Below are positions 50,963-59,554 of a stretch of DNA of 64,000 nucleotides, in pieces (the first letter of the stretch is position 1; every line of letters starts with the position of its first letter). The notes under the pieces are model-generated. The model was not told the origin of the DNA. It was given only the letters and a program-made list of their open reading frames with translations, and did no database searches. The stretch is from Maribacter zhoushanensis (GTDB taxonomy: Bacteria; Bacteroidota; Bacteroidia; Flavobacteriales; Flavobacteriaceae). The position numbers and the translations under genes were made by a program. The stretch covers positions 229,908 to 293,907 of the forward strand of contig NZ_JARKMR010000003.1 in assembly GCF_029350975.1 (NCBI RefSeq), in the 5' to 3' direction.

Positions 50963-53017
50963 TTAGTTGCCAGTTGCCCAAGCAAAAATTGCAACATCAA
51001 CAGCAGTTCCGTTGAAAACATCATCTTCGGTTGTTGTAAGAGCTGTTTCATCAACAATTACATTTTCTAAAGGACCATTGTCTTTCATGTCTACATTTGT
51101 TGCATAACCAACTAAGCTTACATTTGTTAACGTAGCACCAGAAGTGGCTTTAAATTGTAAAGCAGTACCACCAACAGTAGATACAGCGGTAAAGTCAATT
51201 AATTTAGGGTTACCGTTTGCTTTGTCAGCTTCAACTGCAGTTGAAAAACCTTCAACACTATGTAGTACGTAAGCAGTAGTTACTGTTCCGTTCCAACCTT
51301 CTGTCCAGTCGATAGAGTCATCTTGATTGTTTTCGAAATAAAGGTTAGACGCAGATACAGTTCCGCCAAAGAATTCAACACCATCATCTTCACCATCAAT
51401 CATAGCAACATTATCAATAGATGTTCCAGAACCTACAGCATAAAGCGTAAGGCCATTGTATTGAGATTCCGCATTGATTTGAGCACCTGCATTTTTAATG
51501 ATCAAGAAGCTAATAGATCCAGAGTTATCGGTATCATTTGTTCCTCCATATTTGAAATCGCCTACTTCAGCAGTAGCGTCTAGACCTTCGGTAGTAGTAG
51601 CATCTCCTAAAACAACTAAACCACCCCAATCTCCAGGGTTGTTATTAGTAGAAGTCATTACCACAGGGTTAGCTTCAGTACCTTCTACAACAATTTTACC
51701 TCCTCGCTGAACAACGATATAAGTTTCAGTTTCATCACCAGATTCAACTTGAGCGCTAATGGTAGTTCCTGCAGGAATGGTAAGGGTGGCACCGTCTTCA
51801 ACACTATAGTTTTTTGAAAGCAAATAGTTGATACTTGCATCTAATGTAAGATCGCTAGTTAAATTACCGGTTAATATGCTGCTACCTACAGCTGCATCAG
51901 TATTTACCCAATCAAAAATTGCAACATCTACAGATGCATTTGCATTGTAGCTATTATCTGGATTACCAGCTTCACCTTCAATAATAACGTTAGCCAATGG
52001 GCCATCGTCTTTCATGTCAATTGAAGTTTCGTAACCACTTAAGGAAAGACCTGTAATAGTAGCTCCAGAAGTAGCTTTGAACTGTAAAGCCGTACCACCT
52101 ACTGTTGAAACAGCAGTAAAGTTTATTAAACTAGGGTTTCCGTTTGCCTTATCAGCTTCAACCGCAGTTGAAAAACCTTCTTTTGTGTGAAGAACATATG
52201 CATTGGTAACGGTACCGTTCCAACCTTCTGTCCAATCGATAGAATCATCTTGGTTATTTTCGAAATATAAGTTGGTAGCAGATACTGTTCCGCCAAAAAA
52301 CTCAACGCCGTCATCATCACCATCAATCATAGCAACGTTATCAATACTGGTTTCTGAACCTACTGCGTATAGTGTAAGTCCGTTGTACTGAGATTCAGCA
52401 TTGATTTGTGCACCGGCATGCTTTATTATCAAGTAGCTAATAGAACCAGAATTGTCAGCATCATTAGAACCGCCATACTTGAAGTTACCAACTTCTGCAG
52501 TAGCATCAACGCCTTCTGTAGTAGTGGCGTCACCTAATAAGACCAAACCACCCCATTGACCAGCTTGGCCACCTGTAGATTGCATGATTACTGGTGCGGC
52601 AGCTGTACCTTGAATGTCTATTTCACCACCTCTTTGAACAACGATATAAGTTTCGGTTTCATCTCCAGATTCTACTGTAGCATTAATAACAGTACCAGCT
52701 GGGATAATCAATTTTGCACCGGCCTCAATACTAAAATTCTTTTCTAATGTATATGTTTGGGAAGCATCAAGTGTTCTTTCTTCAGTTAATGCTCCAGTTA
52801 AAGTTGTACTTTCTTCAGGGTTTGTTGCATCGCATGCAGTACAAGAACCGCCGCAATCAACACCTGTTTCATCACCATTTTTTATACCATCGGTACAGGT
52901 TGGTGCTACCGCATCAGGTCCATCATCTGGATCATTATCATCACTACTACAGCTGGCAAAGGTAATAGCCGCTGCTAAGGCAAAAACTTTTACAAAATTT
53001 CTTGTTTTCAATTTCAT
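50963..53017 (-). CDS. Internally duplicated beta-helix lipoprotein
   Basis: About 684 aa from the ATG at 53017 (MKLKTRNFVKVFAL); three codons longer is possible. Lipobox FASC, then acidic linker and the TCTDGIKNGDETGVDCGGSCTAC module frequent in Bacteroidota surface proteins. The rest is two tandem ~300-residue copies (from ~75 and from ~380) of a right-handed beta-helix-like domain. Each copy contains GDETETYIVVQRGG, NAESQYNGLTLYAVGS and FENNQDDSIDWTEGWNGTVT almost unchanged. Encoded 55 bp after the TonB receptor, so probably its surface partner. Confidence 0.88.
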   Translation of the reverse strand: MKLKTRNFVKVFALAAAITFASCSSDDNDPDDGPDAVAPTCTDGIKNGDETGVDCGGSCTACDATNPEESTTLTGALTEERTLDASQTYTLEKNFSIEAGAKLIIPAGTVINATVESGDETETYIVVQRGGEIDIQGTAAAPVIMQSTGGQAGQWGGLVLLGDATTTEGVDATAEVGNFKYGGSNDADNSGSISYLIIKHAGAQINAESQYNGLTLYAVGSETSIDNVAMIDGDDDGVEFFGGTVSATNLYFENNQDDSIDWTEGWNGTVTNAYVLHTKEGFSTAVEADKANGNPSLINFTAVSTVGGTALQFKATSGATITGLSLSGYETSIDMKDDGPLANVIIEGEAGNPDNSYNANASVDVAIFDWVNTDAAVGSSILTGNLTSDLTLDASINYLLSKNYSVEDGATLTIPAGTTISAQVESGDETETYIVVQRGGKIVVEGTEANPVVMTSTNNNPGDWGGLVVLGDATTTEGLDATAEVGDFKYGGTNDTDNSGSISFLIIKNAGAQINAESQYNGLTLYAVGSGTSIDNVAMIDGEDDGVEFFGGTVSASNLYFENNQDDSIDWTEGWNGTVTTAYVLHSVEGFSTAVEADKANGNPKLIDFTAVSTVGGTALQFKATSGATLTNVSLVGYATNVDMKDNGPLENVIVDETALTTTEDDVFNGTAVDVAIFAWATGN

Positions 53018-53071
53018 AATAAACATTTTAAAAGATTAAAATTAAAGATTAGTGATTATTGAGTGTTCCTA

Positions 53072-55900
53072 TTAAAATTTGTAATTAAGCCCTAAGCTTA
53101 TTCCCATACCTGTAGAATATGAGCTTACGGTTTGTTCAGTTTCTATTTCTGTTACGGGGTTTCTAATTAACTGAGTTTGTTTTATTTCTGGATTTAATAA
53201 ATTCTTTCCTGTAAGACTTACTTTAATATGCTCGCCAAATTCTTTACTTATTTGGGCATTTAAAACAACGAAGCCGTTTTCAATGATAGCATCGTCATAA
53301 AATATATCTCTATTGGTCTGGTCTGTTGGTACACCTAAAGAGTAGATTTTGTCAGATGCGTAATTAGCATTTAAAGATGCGGCAAAAGGATTGTCGCCGG
53401 CAGAGTCAAAATTTAAACTAGTATTGAAAATCCAATCAGAGGCACCTTGTAGATCGGTTTCGGTAATTCCTTTATATTGAAAACTTCGAAGTAAGTTGCC
53501 GTTTTCATTATAGATTTCTTTTAAGTCTTGTTGGTGCCACATACGGGTTACATTTAATACCATATTTAAATTGTAACCAGATTCAGAACCATTGTCGTCG
53601 TCGTATGCAGGTGTAACTAAATCTATTTTAGTTTCTGCTTCAAGACCGAAAATTTCTGCTTTTTCGCCTGAATTGAAGTAAGAGAATATTCCTGCAGAAC
53701 CTCTTTCTCTAACTCTGTTGATCGGGTCAGATATATCTTTGTAGAAAGCAGCGACAGAAACTAATTGACCTGCAGATGGAAAATACTCCCACTTTAAGTC
53801 CATATTAATATCTTTTGATGCGATCAAATCTGGGTTACCACGACTTATTTGTCCTGTTGGAGATACATAACTGAAAGGTGCAATTTCCTTAAATTCTGGT
53901 AATGTAATCGTACGACTAACCGCCAAACGTAATGCATGTAATTCGTTGATGGTATATTTAATATTTAGGCTTGGATAAAAATTACTGTAATCCTGATTGC
54001 TTTCTCCTGTTCTAGGTGAAAGGTTACCTATGTCATAGGCAACTTCGATTTCATCTCTTTGAAACCTAAGACCTGCATCAAAGTTCCATTTTTCGAGTCC
54101 TACATTAAAAGAAAAGAATGCAGCTTTAGAATCTAATGTACCTAAATAAATATCTTTTCTTTCTCCATTTGCATTTGAACCTAAAAGATTAATTTCTAAA
54201 AGTCCCGCATCAAAATAAGACTGACGAAAAATAGCACCAAGATCATCTATAGATGTTGGGTTTACGGCGTTAGTACTTACTTCTTCTACACCAACAAATT
54301 CAGAACTAAAATCACGCTCTTTATTTCTGTAAGAAACACCAAAGTTTAATTTGAAGTTTTTAGTCTCTTCATCAATGATTTTTAGCTCGTCTTTCAAATA
54401 GGCGCTGAATTCAGTGTCATCTATTTCTTGGCTAGATTTACGTTGTTGAAAACCACCATTTCTACCAAGTTGTACGAGAGTACCGTCTGGGTCAAAGTTT
54501 ACTTCGTTTCTAATTCTATTTGGCTCATTGGCATTTAATATGTTGTAGCCAGCTGCCCATTGTAATGTATTTTTCTCACCAATTTGGTGTCTACCTATTA
54601 ATTGAGTAACTAATAGCCTAGTTTGTTTTGTGTTTTGATCTCTAATGAATTGGAACAGACCTTCGCTTGGGCTTGTTTCTTCAAAAATAGTAGCCTCGCC
54701 ATTACGTCCACCTTCAAACACATTTTCATCTAGTTTGTTTACGAAAAAAGTGCTAGATTTTATTTTATGTTTAGAGTTCGCTAAGTACGTAATATCTAAT
54801 AATGCCGTGTTAACTATTTTCTTTTGATATGTTGTTGCATCGGTAATGGTGTCATCGATGAAGTTAGAACGGTATTGTCTAAATATACCTTCTCTATGTT
54901 CAAAAGATCTTGAATGTGATGCAGTGAAGAAAACAGCAAGTTTATCGGCAATTTTCTTACCTGCAGCTATAGACATTGAATAATCCATAGGATTTTCCTG
55001 TCTTAAAGTATTCCACCCTTGGTTGGTGATTAATTGTTGCGTAGAAAGACTTTGATCGTAGAACCCAAATGTAGTATTCTTAGAATTCTGTGATATTCTA
55101 AAGTTATCATATACTCCGCTTTTGGCTACATTAGAATTTACACCGCCAGAAACTCCAATAGCAAGTTCACTAGAACCTGATAATTCTCTAGAAGTAATGT
55201 TTACATTACCAGAAGCTTGATCGGCGGACCCTTCAACTCCGTAAGTTTTGCTGATACTAACATTTTGTAGAACACGTGTTGGGAACAAAGAAAGGTTTAT
55301 GTTCTTCTTGTTGATATCATCAGATGGTACAGGTAAACCGTTTAATGTAGAAGATAAATATCTATCTCCCAATCCTCTAACGAAAACATCTCCAGAAGCT
55401 TCACTACTTGTTACACCAGATATTTTTGTGGTTGCAGTTGCAGCATCAGATACACCAATTTTAGCAAGTTCTACGGCACCTATACTCTCTTTTATTTCAA
55501 TAGCTCTCTTCTGGTCTAGCAATAATGCCGTTTCAGAATCTTTACGAGCAACAGTAGTTACAGTTACTTCATCAAGTGATACACCTTGTGATGCACTTAA
55601 AGGAACATCTATAGTGGTAACCTTGCCTGCTGTAATCTCTACATTTGGTATTTCAACTGTTTCGTATCCTAAGTAACTAAAGGTTACTGTATATGTACCA
55701 GGCTCAATACCTGATATCTCGTATAACCCGTCAAAATCAGAAGTGGTACCCTTTGTTGTACCTTTTAATAATACGTTTGCAAATGGTAATGGTTCGTTGT
55801 TTAATTCTTTGTCTGTAAGTGTTCCAACAATGCTTCCTGTGTCTTGAGCACTAGAAATAATAGCGATAAAAAGGAATGTAAAAAATAGTAATTTGTTCAT
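53072..55900 (-). CDS. SusC-like TonB-dependent receptor
   Basis: 942 aa from the ATG at 55900 (MNKLLFFTFLFIAIISSAQ). Signal peptide, N-terminal CarboxypepD_reg-like domain (GSIVGTLTDKELNNEPLPFANVLLKGTTKGTTSDFDGLYEISGI), plug (LDEVTVTTVARKDSE ... GDVFVRGLGDRYLSSTLNGLPVPS) and a large barrel ending in GLNYKF. No SusD; the downstream beta-helix lipoprotein may serve as partner. Divergent from a PhoB/PhoR-like pair, with the 150-bp region between holding repeated ATGTTA elements. Substrate unknown; phosphate-linked import is a hypothesis. Confidence 0.92.
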   Translation of the reverse strand: MNKLLFFTFLFIAIISSAQDTGSIVGTLTDKELNNEPLPFANVLLKGTTKGTTSDFDGLYEISGIEPGTYTVTFSYLGYETVEIPNVEITAGKVTTIDVPLSASQGVSLDEVTVTTVARKDSETALLLDQKRAIEIKESIGAVELAKIGVSDAATATTKISGVTSSEASGDVFVRGLGDRYLSSTLNGLPVPSDDINKKNINLSLFPTRVLQNVSISKTYGVEGSADQASGNVNITSRELSGSSELAIGVSGGVNSNVAKSGVYDNFRISQNSKNTTFGFYDQSLSTQQLITNQGWNTLRQENPMDYSMSIAAGKKIADKLAVFFTASHSRSFEHREGIFRQYRSNFIDDTITDATTYQKKIVNTALLDITYLANSKHKIKSSTFFVNKLDENVFEGGRNGEATIFEETSPSEGLFQFIRDQNTKQTRLLVTQLIGRHQIGEKNTLQWAAGYNILNANEPNRIRNEVNFDPDGTLVQLGRNGGFQQRKSSQEIDDTEFSAYLKDELKIIDEETKNFKLNFGVSYRNKERDFSSEFVGVEEVSTNAVNPTSIDDLGAIFRQSYFDAGLLEINLLGSNANGERKDIYLGTLDSKAAFFSFNVGLEKWNFDAGLRFQRDEIEVAYDIGNLSPRTGESNQDYSNFYPSLNIKYTINELHALRLAVSRTITLPEFKEIAPFSYVSPTGQISRGNPDLIASKDINMDLKWEYFPSAGQLVSVAAFYKDISDPINRVRERGSAGIFSYFNSGEKAEIFGLEAETKIDLVTPAYDDDNGSESGYNLNMVLNVTRMWHQQDLKEIYNENGNLLRSFQYKGITETDLQGASDWIFNTSLNFDSAGDNPFAASLNANYASDKIYSLGVPTDQTNRDIFYDDAIIENGFVVLNAQISKEFGEHIKVSLTGKNLLNPEIKQTQLIRNPVTEIETEQTVSSYSTGMGISLGLNYKF

Positions 55901-55965
55901 TAGATATATCGATTCTTTAATCAGCGGCAAAGAAAGAGAGAGGTTGTAATGTTCGGGTTAGATCC

Positions 55966-56024
55966 ATGTTAAACATTTATTTTGTTAATGTTATGTAAAC
56001 GTTACTACATTAAATCAATGTTAA
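55966..56024. promoter_or_regulatory. ATGTTA direct repeats between receptor and PhoB-like gene
   Basis: ATGTTAA at 55966, TTGTTAA at 55982, ATGTTAT at 55988 and ATGTTAA at 56018. Copies at 55966 and 55988 are 22 bp apart (two helical turns, 2 x 11 bp), the spacing of PhoB/OmpR-type direct-repeat sites. Candidate operator for the adjacent response regulator. Confidence 0.35.
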
Positions 56025-56051
56025 GTGACGTTTCAGTAATAGTATTATCTT

Positions 56052-56059
56052 TACTTTTG
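56052..56059 (+). promoter_or_regulatory. -7 box (TACTTTTG) of two-component operon
   Basis: TANNTTTG match, 26 bp before the preferred ATG at 56085 and overlapped by nothing coding. Confidence 0.45.
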
Positions 56060-56084
56060 AGCGAATCAATCTAATTTGAAAACC

Positions 56085-56771
56085 ATGAAAAAGAAGGACA
56101 TTAAGATACTCTTAGTAGATGATGAACCAGATATTTTAGAGATAGTGGCCTATAATTTATCTGCCGAAGGGTATGATGTATATACTGCCAAAAATGGTGC
56201 CGATGGTGTCGCTAAGGCAAAAAAGAAAATGCCACATCTTATTATATTAGATGTAATGATGCCTGAGATGGATGGTATTGAGGCATGTGAAATTCTTAGA
56301 AGAACTCCAGGTATGGAGAATACCGTAATTACTTTTTTAACGGCAAGAGGTGAAGATTATTCCCAGGTAGCCGGTTTTGATGCGGGTGCAGATGACTATA
56401 TCACAAAGCCTATTAAGCCAAAAGTTTTGGTAAGTAAGGTAAATGCACTTTTAAGACGTGTTAAAAATGATGAGAATGCTCAAGAAGATATTACCAAGGT
56501 AGGAGATATCGTTATTAATAGAGAAGAGTATAAAATCATCAAAAAGGGGAAAGAAATTATTCTGCCAAGAAAAGAATTTGAACTTTTGGCGCTATTGACT
56601 TCTAAGCCTAGCAAAGTTTTTAAAAGAGAAGTGATTCTTGATAAGGTTTGGGGTAATGAAGTGGTTGTTGGTGGTCGTACCATAGACGTACATATTAGAA
56701 AGCTTCGTGAAAAAATAGGTGAAGACCATTTTAAAACCGTAAAGGGAGTAGGATATAAGTTTGTTCTCTAA
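56085..56771 (+). CDS. PhoB/OmpR-family response regulator
   Basis: 228 aa from the ATG at 56085 (MKKKDIKILLVDDEPDILEIV); a TTG nine bases upstream is less likely. Receiver with phospho-acceptor Asp56 (LIILDVMMPEMDG), Lys in YITKPIKPK, and a C-terminal winged helix (LPRKEFELLALLTSKPSKVFKREVILDKVWGNEVVVGGRTIDVHIRKLREKIG). Directly followed by its kinase. PhoB-like by overall form; phosphate control is plausible but unproven. Confidence 0.94.
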   Translation: MKKKDIKILLVDDEPDILEIVAYNLSAEGYDVYTAKNGADGVAKAKKKMPHLIILDVMMPEMDGIEACEILRRTPGMENTVITFLTARGEDYSQVAGFDAGADDYITKPIKPKVLVSKVNALLRRVKNDENAQEDITKVGDIVINREEYKIIKKGKEIILPRKEFELLALLTSKPSKVFKREVILDKVWGNEVVVGGRTIDVHIRKLREKIGEDHFKTVKGVGYKFVL

Positions 56772-57842
56772 ATGGCAGCTAAAGTACATTCAAGAAAGTC
56801 ATATCGTTTTGCATTTCGCTCATCGCTATATATTGTAATCATCGGCATTTCTGTGCTAGCGTTGTTACAATGGCGATTTAGTACCATAAATTGGGGTATT
56901 CTGTTATTTGCAGCGTTATTCTTTTTTATCATTTCTTTTATCACCTTACAATTAAGAATAGAAAAATTTATTTACAAGCGAATTAAGAAAATCTACGATG
57001 ATGTAGAATTGTTAGAATCTAGCACAATACCCTCTTATCCTGTTACTACAGATATGAGGACCTTAACGCAAGAGATAGAAAAATTTGCGAAGGATAAGAA
57101 AATAGAAATCGACACCTTAAAAATTCGTGAAGAGTACCGTAAAGATTTTTTAGGTAATGTTTCTCATGAATTAAAGACACCATTATTTACCGTACAGGGT
57201 TATATAGAAACTTTGTTAGATGGTGCAATGGAGGATAAGAATATTCGTAAAAAATACCTTACTCGCGCCAACAAAGCGGTAGATCGATTAATCTATATTG
57301 TAAAAGATTTAGACTTGATCACAAAACTGGAAGTTGGCGATCTCAACCTTGAAAAGTACTCTTTTGATGTTATTGACTTGATCCAAAGTGTATTTGACCT
57401 TTTGGAGATGAAAGCGGCAAAGAAGAACATAACGCTAACTTTTGATATGGAATATGTGGATCCCATATTCGTTTATGCCGATAAAGAAAAGATTCAGCAA
57501 GTGCTGACCAATTTGTTGGTCAATTCCATCAAATACGGAAATGACAACGGTACCACAGAAGTAAGTGTAGAAGATTTGGTGAAAAACAAGGTCATTGTCA
57601 GGGTCACCGATAACGGCGAGGGTATACCTGCCGTGCACATTCCTAGACTTTTTGAGCGTTTTTACAGGGTAGATCAAAGTGGTAGCCGCCGTGAGGGTGG
57701 TTCTGGTTTAGGTCTTGCAATAGTAAAACACGTGATAGAAGCACATGGAGAAAAAATTTATGTAGAAAGTGCAGTAGAGGTAGGATCCGAGTTTTCTTTT
57801 ACGTTAGAGAAAAGTATCGTTCAAATAGAGGAAGTACAATAA
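56772..57842 (+). CDS. PhoR-like sensor histidine kinase
   Basis: 356 aa. Two TM helices (~15-34 and ~41-60) with almost no periplasmic loop, as in PhoR, a linker, HisKA with NVSHELKTPLFTVQGYIETLL (His132), and HATPase with N-box LTNLLVNSIKYG, DNGEGIP, FERFYRVDQSGSRREGGSGLGLAIVKHV. Its ATG follows the regulator's TAA directly. Small periplasmic part suggests it senses through partner membrane proteins. Confidence 0.94.
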   Translation: MAAKVHSRKSYRFAFRSSLYIVIIGISVLALLQWRFSTINWGILLFAALFFFIISFITLQLRIEKFIYKRIKKIYDDVELLESSTIPSYPVTTDMRTLTQEIEKFAKDKKIEIDTLKIREEYRKDFLGNVSHELKTPLFTVQGYIETLLDGAMEDKNIRKKYLTRANKAVDRLIYIVKDLDLITKLEVGDLNLEKYSFDVIDLIQSVFDLLEMKAAKKNITLTFDMEYVDPIFVYADKEKIQQVLTNLLVNSIKYGNDNGTTEVSVEDLVKNKVIVRVTDNGEGIPAVHIPRLFERFYRVDQSGSRREGGSGLGLAIVKHVIEAHGEKIYVESAVEVGSEFSFTLEKSIVQIEEVQ

Positions 57843-57894
57843 TCGCTAACCCTGTCTTTTTTCTTAGATTTGCCGCAGTTTAGATGAGATAATT

Positions 57895-58563
57895 GTGGGA
57901 AGTAAGAATAAATTAAAAAGATTTCAGGAAAACGAGACGTTTTCAAACGTAATTCAACCAACAAGAGAAGAAGTTGTAGGCGGTTTTCCGTTGAAAGGAA
58001 AATGGAATACACACTTTAAAAACGATAATCCTATTGTCTTAGAATTAGGTTGTGGTAAAGGAGAATATACCGTTGGATTGGCAAAGAAATTTCCGAATAA
58101 GAATTTTATTGGTATAGATATCAAAGGAGCCCGTTTTTGGAAAGGGGCAAAAGAAGCCATTGAAGAAAAATTGCTAAATGTTTGTTTTATACGAACACAA
58201 ATAGAATTGGTAGATCATCTTTTTGGAAAAGAAGAAGTTTCAGATATTTGGATTACGTTTCCTGATCCACAGATAAAATATAAACGCACCAAACACCGTA
58301 TGACGAACGCTGTATTTTTAGAACGCTACAAACAGGTGCTAAAACCTGATGGTACCGTAAATCTAAAAACAGATAGCGAGTTTATGCACGGGTATACCTT
58401 GGGCTTGTTACACGGTCTTGGTTTAGAAGTACTGTATGCAAATCATGATGTGTACAAAAATGAAGGTAGTCCAGAAGAGGTTTTGGAAATACAGACTTTC
58501 TATGAAAATCAGTATCTTGAAAAGGGAAAACCTATTACTTTTATTAGGTTCAAGGTAAACTGA
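57895..58563 (+). CDS. trmB: tRNA (guanine-N7)-methyltransferase
   Basis: 222 aa starting at GTG (GTG GGA AGT AAG), the position supported by the family's MGSKNKLKRFQENETFSNVIQPTREEVVG beginning. Methylates G46 of tRNA using S-adenosylmethionine: LELGCGKGEYTVGLA (SAM), NFIGIDIKGARFWKGAKEA, and FPDPQIKYKRTKHRM. First gene of a three-gene unit. Confidence 0.96.
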   Translation: MGSKNKLKRFQENETFSNVIQPTREEVVGGFPLKGKWNTHFKNDNPIVLELGCGKGEYTVGLAKKFPNKNFIGIDIKGARFWKGAKEAIEEKLLNVCFIRTQIELVDHLFGKEEVSDIWITFPDPQIKYKRTKHRMTNAVFLERYKQVLKPDGTVNLKTDSEFMHGYTLGLLHGLGLEVLYANHDVYKNEGSPEEVLEIQTFYENQYLEKGKPITFIRFKVN

Positions 58564-58567
58564 TTCA

Positions 58568-59194
58568 ATGCAACAACTGCCAATCTTATTTGTATTTACC
58601 TTTGGTGCCGCTTTTTTAGCATCCTTACCGCCAGGACTCCTTAATTTAAATGCTGCGAAAACCAGTGTTGAAAAAGGTAAAACAAACGGTTTGATCTTTG
58701 CTTTAGGTGTTGCACTAGCAGTTATGTTGCAAACCTACATTGCTGTACGCATTGCAAAATTAATTTCAAGAAACCAGCATGTAGTTGAAATACTGTTGCA
58801 ATTGGCATTGGTCATTTTTTTTGTTTTGGCAATCGTATTTTTTTTTAAAGGCAAAAAACAAGAGAACAAGCCATTGGTGCTTGTAGAGACTAAAAAACGA
58901 AATAGTTTTTCTAAAGGTATTTTTCTGGCGCTAATCAATTTATTAGCAATTCCATACTATAGTGGTTTAAACACTGTTTTCCATTCTCAGGGCATTATGA
59001 GCTATAGAATTATAGATGAGGTGTTATTTATACTTGCAGCCGGCAGTGGTACTTTTCTAGCCATGTATCTTTATGTTATTTATTTTAATAAATGGGAACA
59101 CAAAACAACATCTTTTTCCAAGAACAGTAACTTTATTTTAAGTGGATTGATGATGTTGTTGTTCGTAATTACCGCTTTTAGATTGTACAATTAA
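58568..59194 (+). CDS. LysE/RhtB-family exporter
   Basis: 208 aa, about six TM helices. LASLPPGLLNLNAAKTSVEKGKTNGLIFALGVALAVMLQTYIAV corresponds to the LysE N-terminal block. Exports amino acids or small metabolites; the substrate is open. Divided from trmB by 4 bp and from the ATL gene by 13 bp. Confidence 0.88.
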   Translation: MQQLPILFVFTFGAAFLASLPPGLLNLNAAKTSVEKGKTNGLIFALGVALAVMLQTYIAVRIAKLISRNQHVVEILLQLALVIFFVLAIVFFFKGKKQENKPLVLVETKKRNSFSKGIFLALINLLAIPYYSGLNTVFHSQGIMSYRIIDEVLFILAAGSGTFLAMYLYVIYFNKWEHKTTSFSKNSNFILSGLMMLLFVITAFRLYN

Positions 59195-59207
59195 ACCAAG
59201 GATTAAA

Positions 59208-59552
59208 ATGAAGCCTGAAAATGAAAATTTCTTTGAAAGAGTATATCAGGTAGCACGGTTAATTCCTGAAGGGCGCGTAACTTCTTACGGGGCAATTGCC
59301 AAATATTTAGGTGCGGCACGTAGTGCAAGAATGGTTGGCTGGGCAATGAACGCATCACATAATATGGATGATATTCCGGCGCACAGGGTTGTCAATAAAG
59401 CCGGATTATTAACCGGTAAACATCATTTTGACGGTACAAACCTAATGCAACAATTATTAGAGGCCGAGGGGGTAATCATAAAAGAACTTCAAATTGTAGA
59501 TTTTGAAAAATACTTTTGGGATCCTTATACAGAACTTAAAGTAGAATTATAG
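59208..59552 (+). CDS. Alkyltransferase-like protein (ATL), no active-site Cys
   Basis: 114 aa, the size of a lone MGMT/Ogt C-terminal DNA-binding domain. FFERVYQVARLIPEGRVTSYGAIAKYLGAARSARMVGWAMN is the HTH with arginine finger; the active site reads IPAHRVVN, with Ala where MGMT has Cys (PCHRV). ATLs bind O6-alkylguanine without transferring the alkyl group and hand lesions to nucleotide-excision repair. Not a methyltransferase. Confidence 0.92.
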   Translation: MKPENENFFERVYQVARLIPEGRVTSYGAIAKYLGAARSARMVGWAMNASHNMDDIPAHRVVNKAGLLTGKHHFDGTNLMQQLLEAEGVIIKELQIVDFEKYFWDPYTELKVEL

Positions 59553-59554
59553 TA

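Noticed and set aside
52126-52965. Several frames opposite or out of phase with the duplicated lipoprotein
   Set aside because: Low-complexity translations (His/Tyr/Leu runs) arising from acidic codons read in the wrong frame.
50963-53017. Repeats suggesting a CRISPR-like or satellite array
   Set aside because: The two long similar segments are codon-framed halves of one protein, not short direct repeats with spacers.
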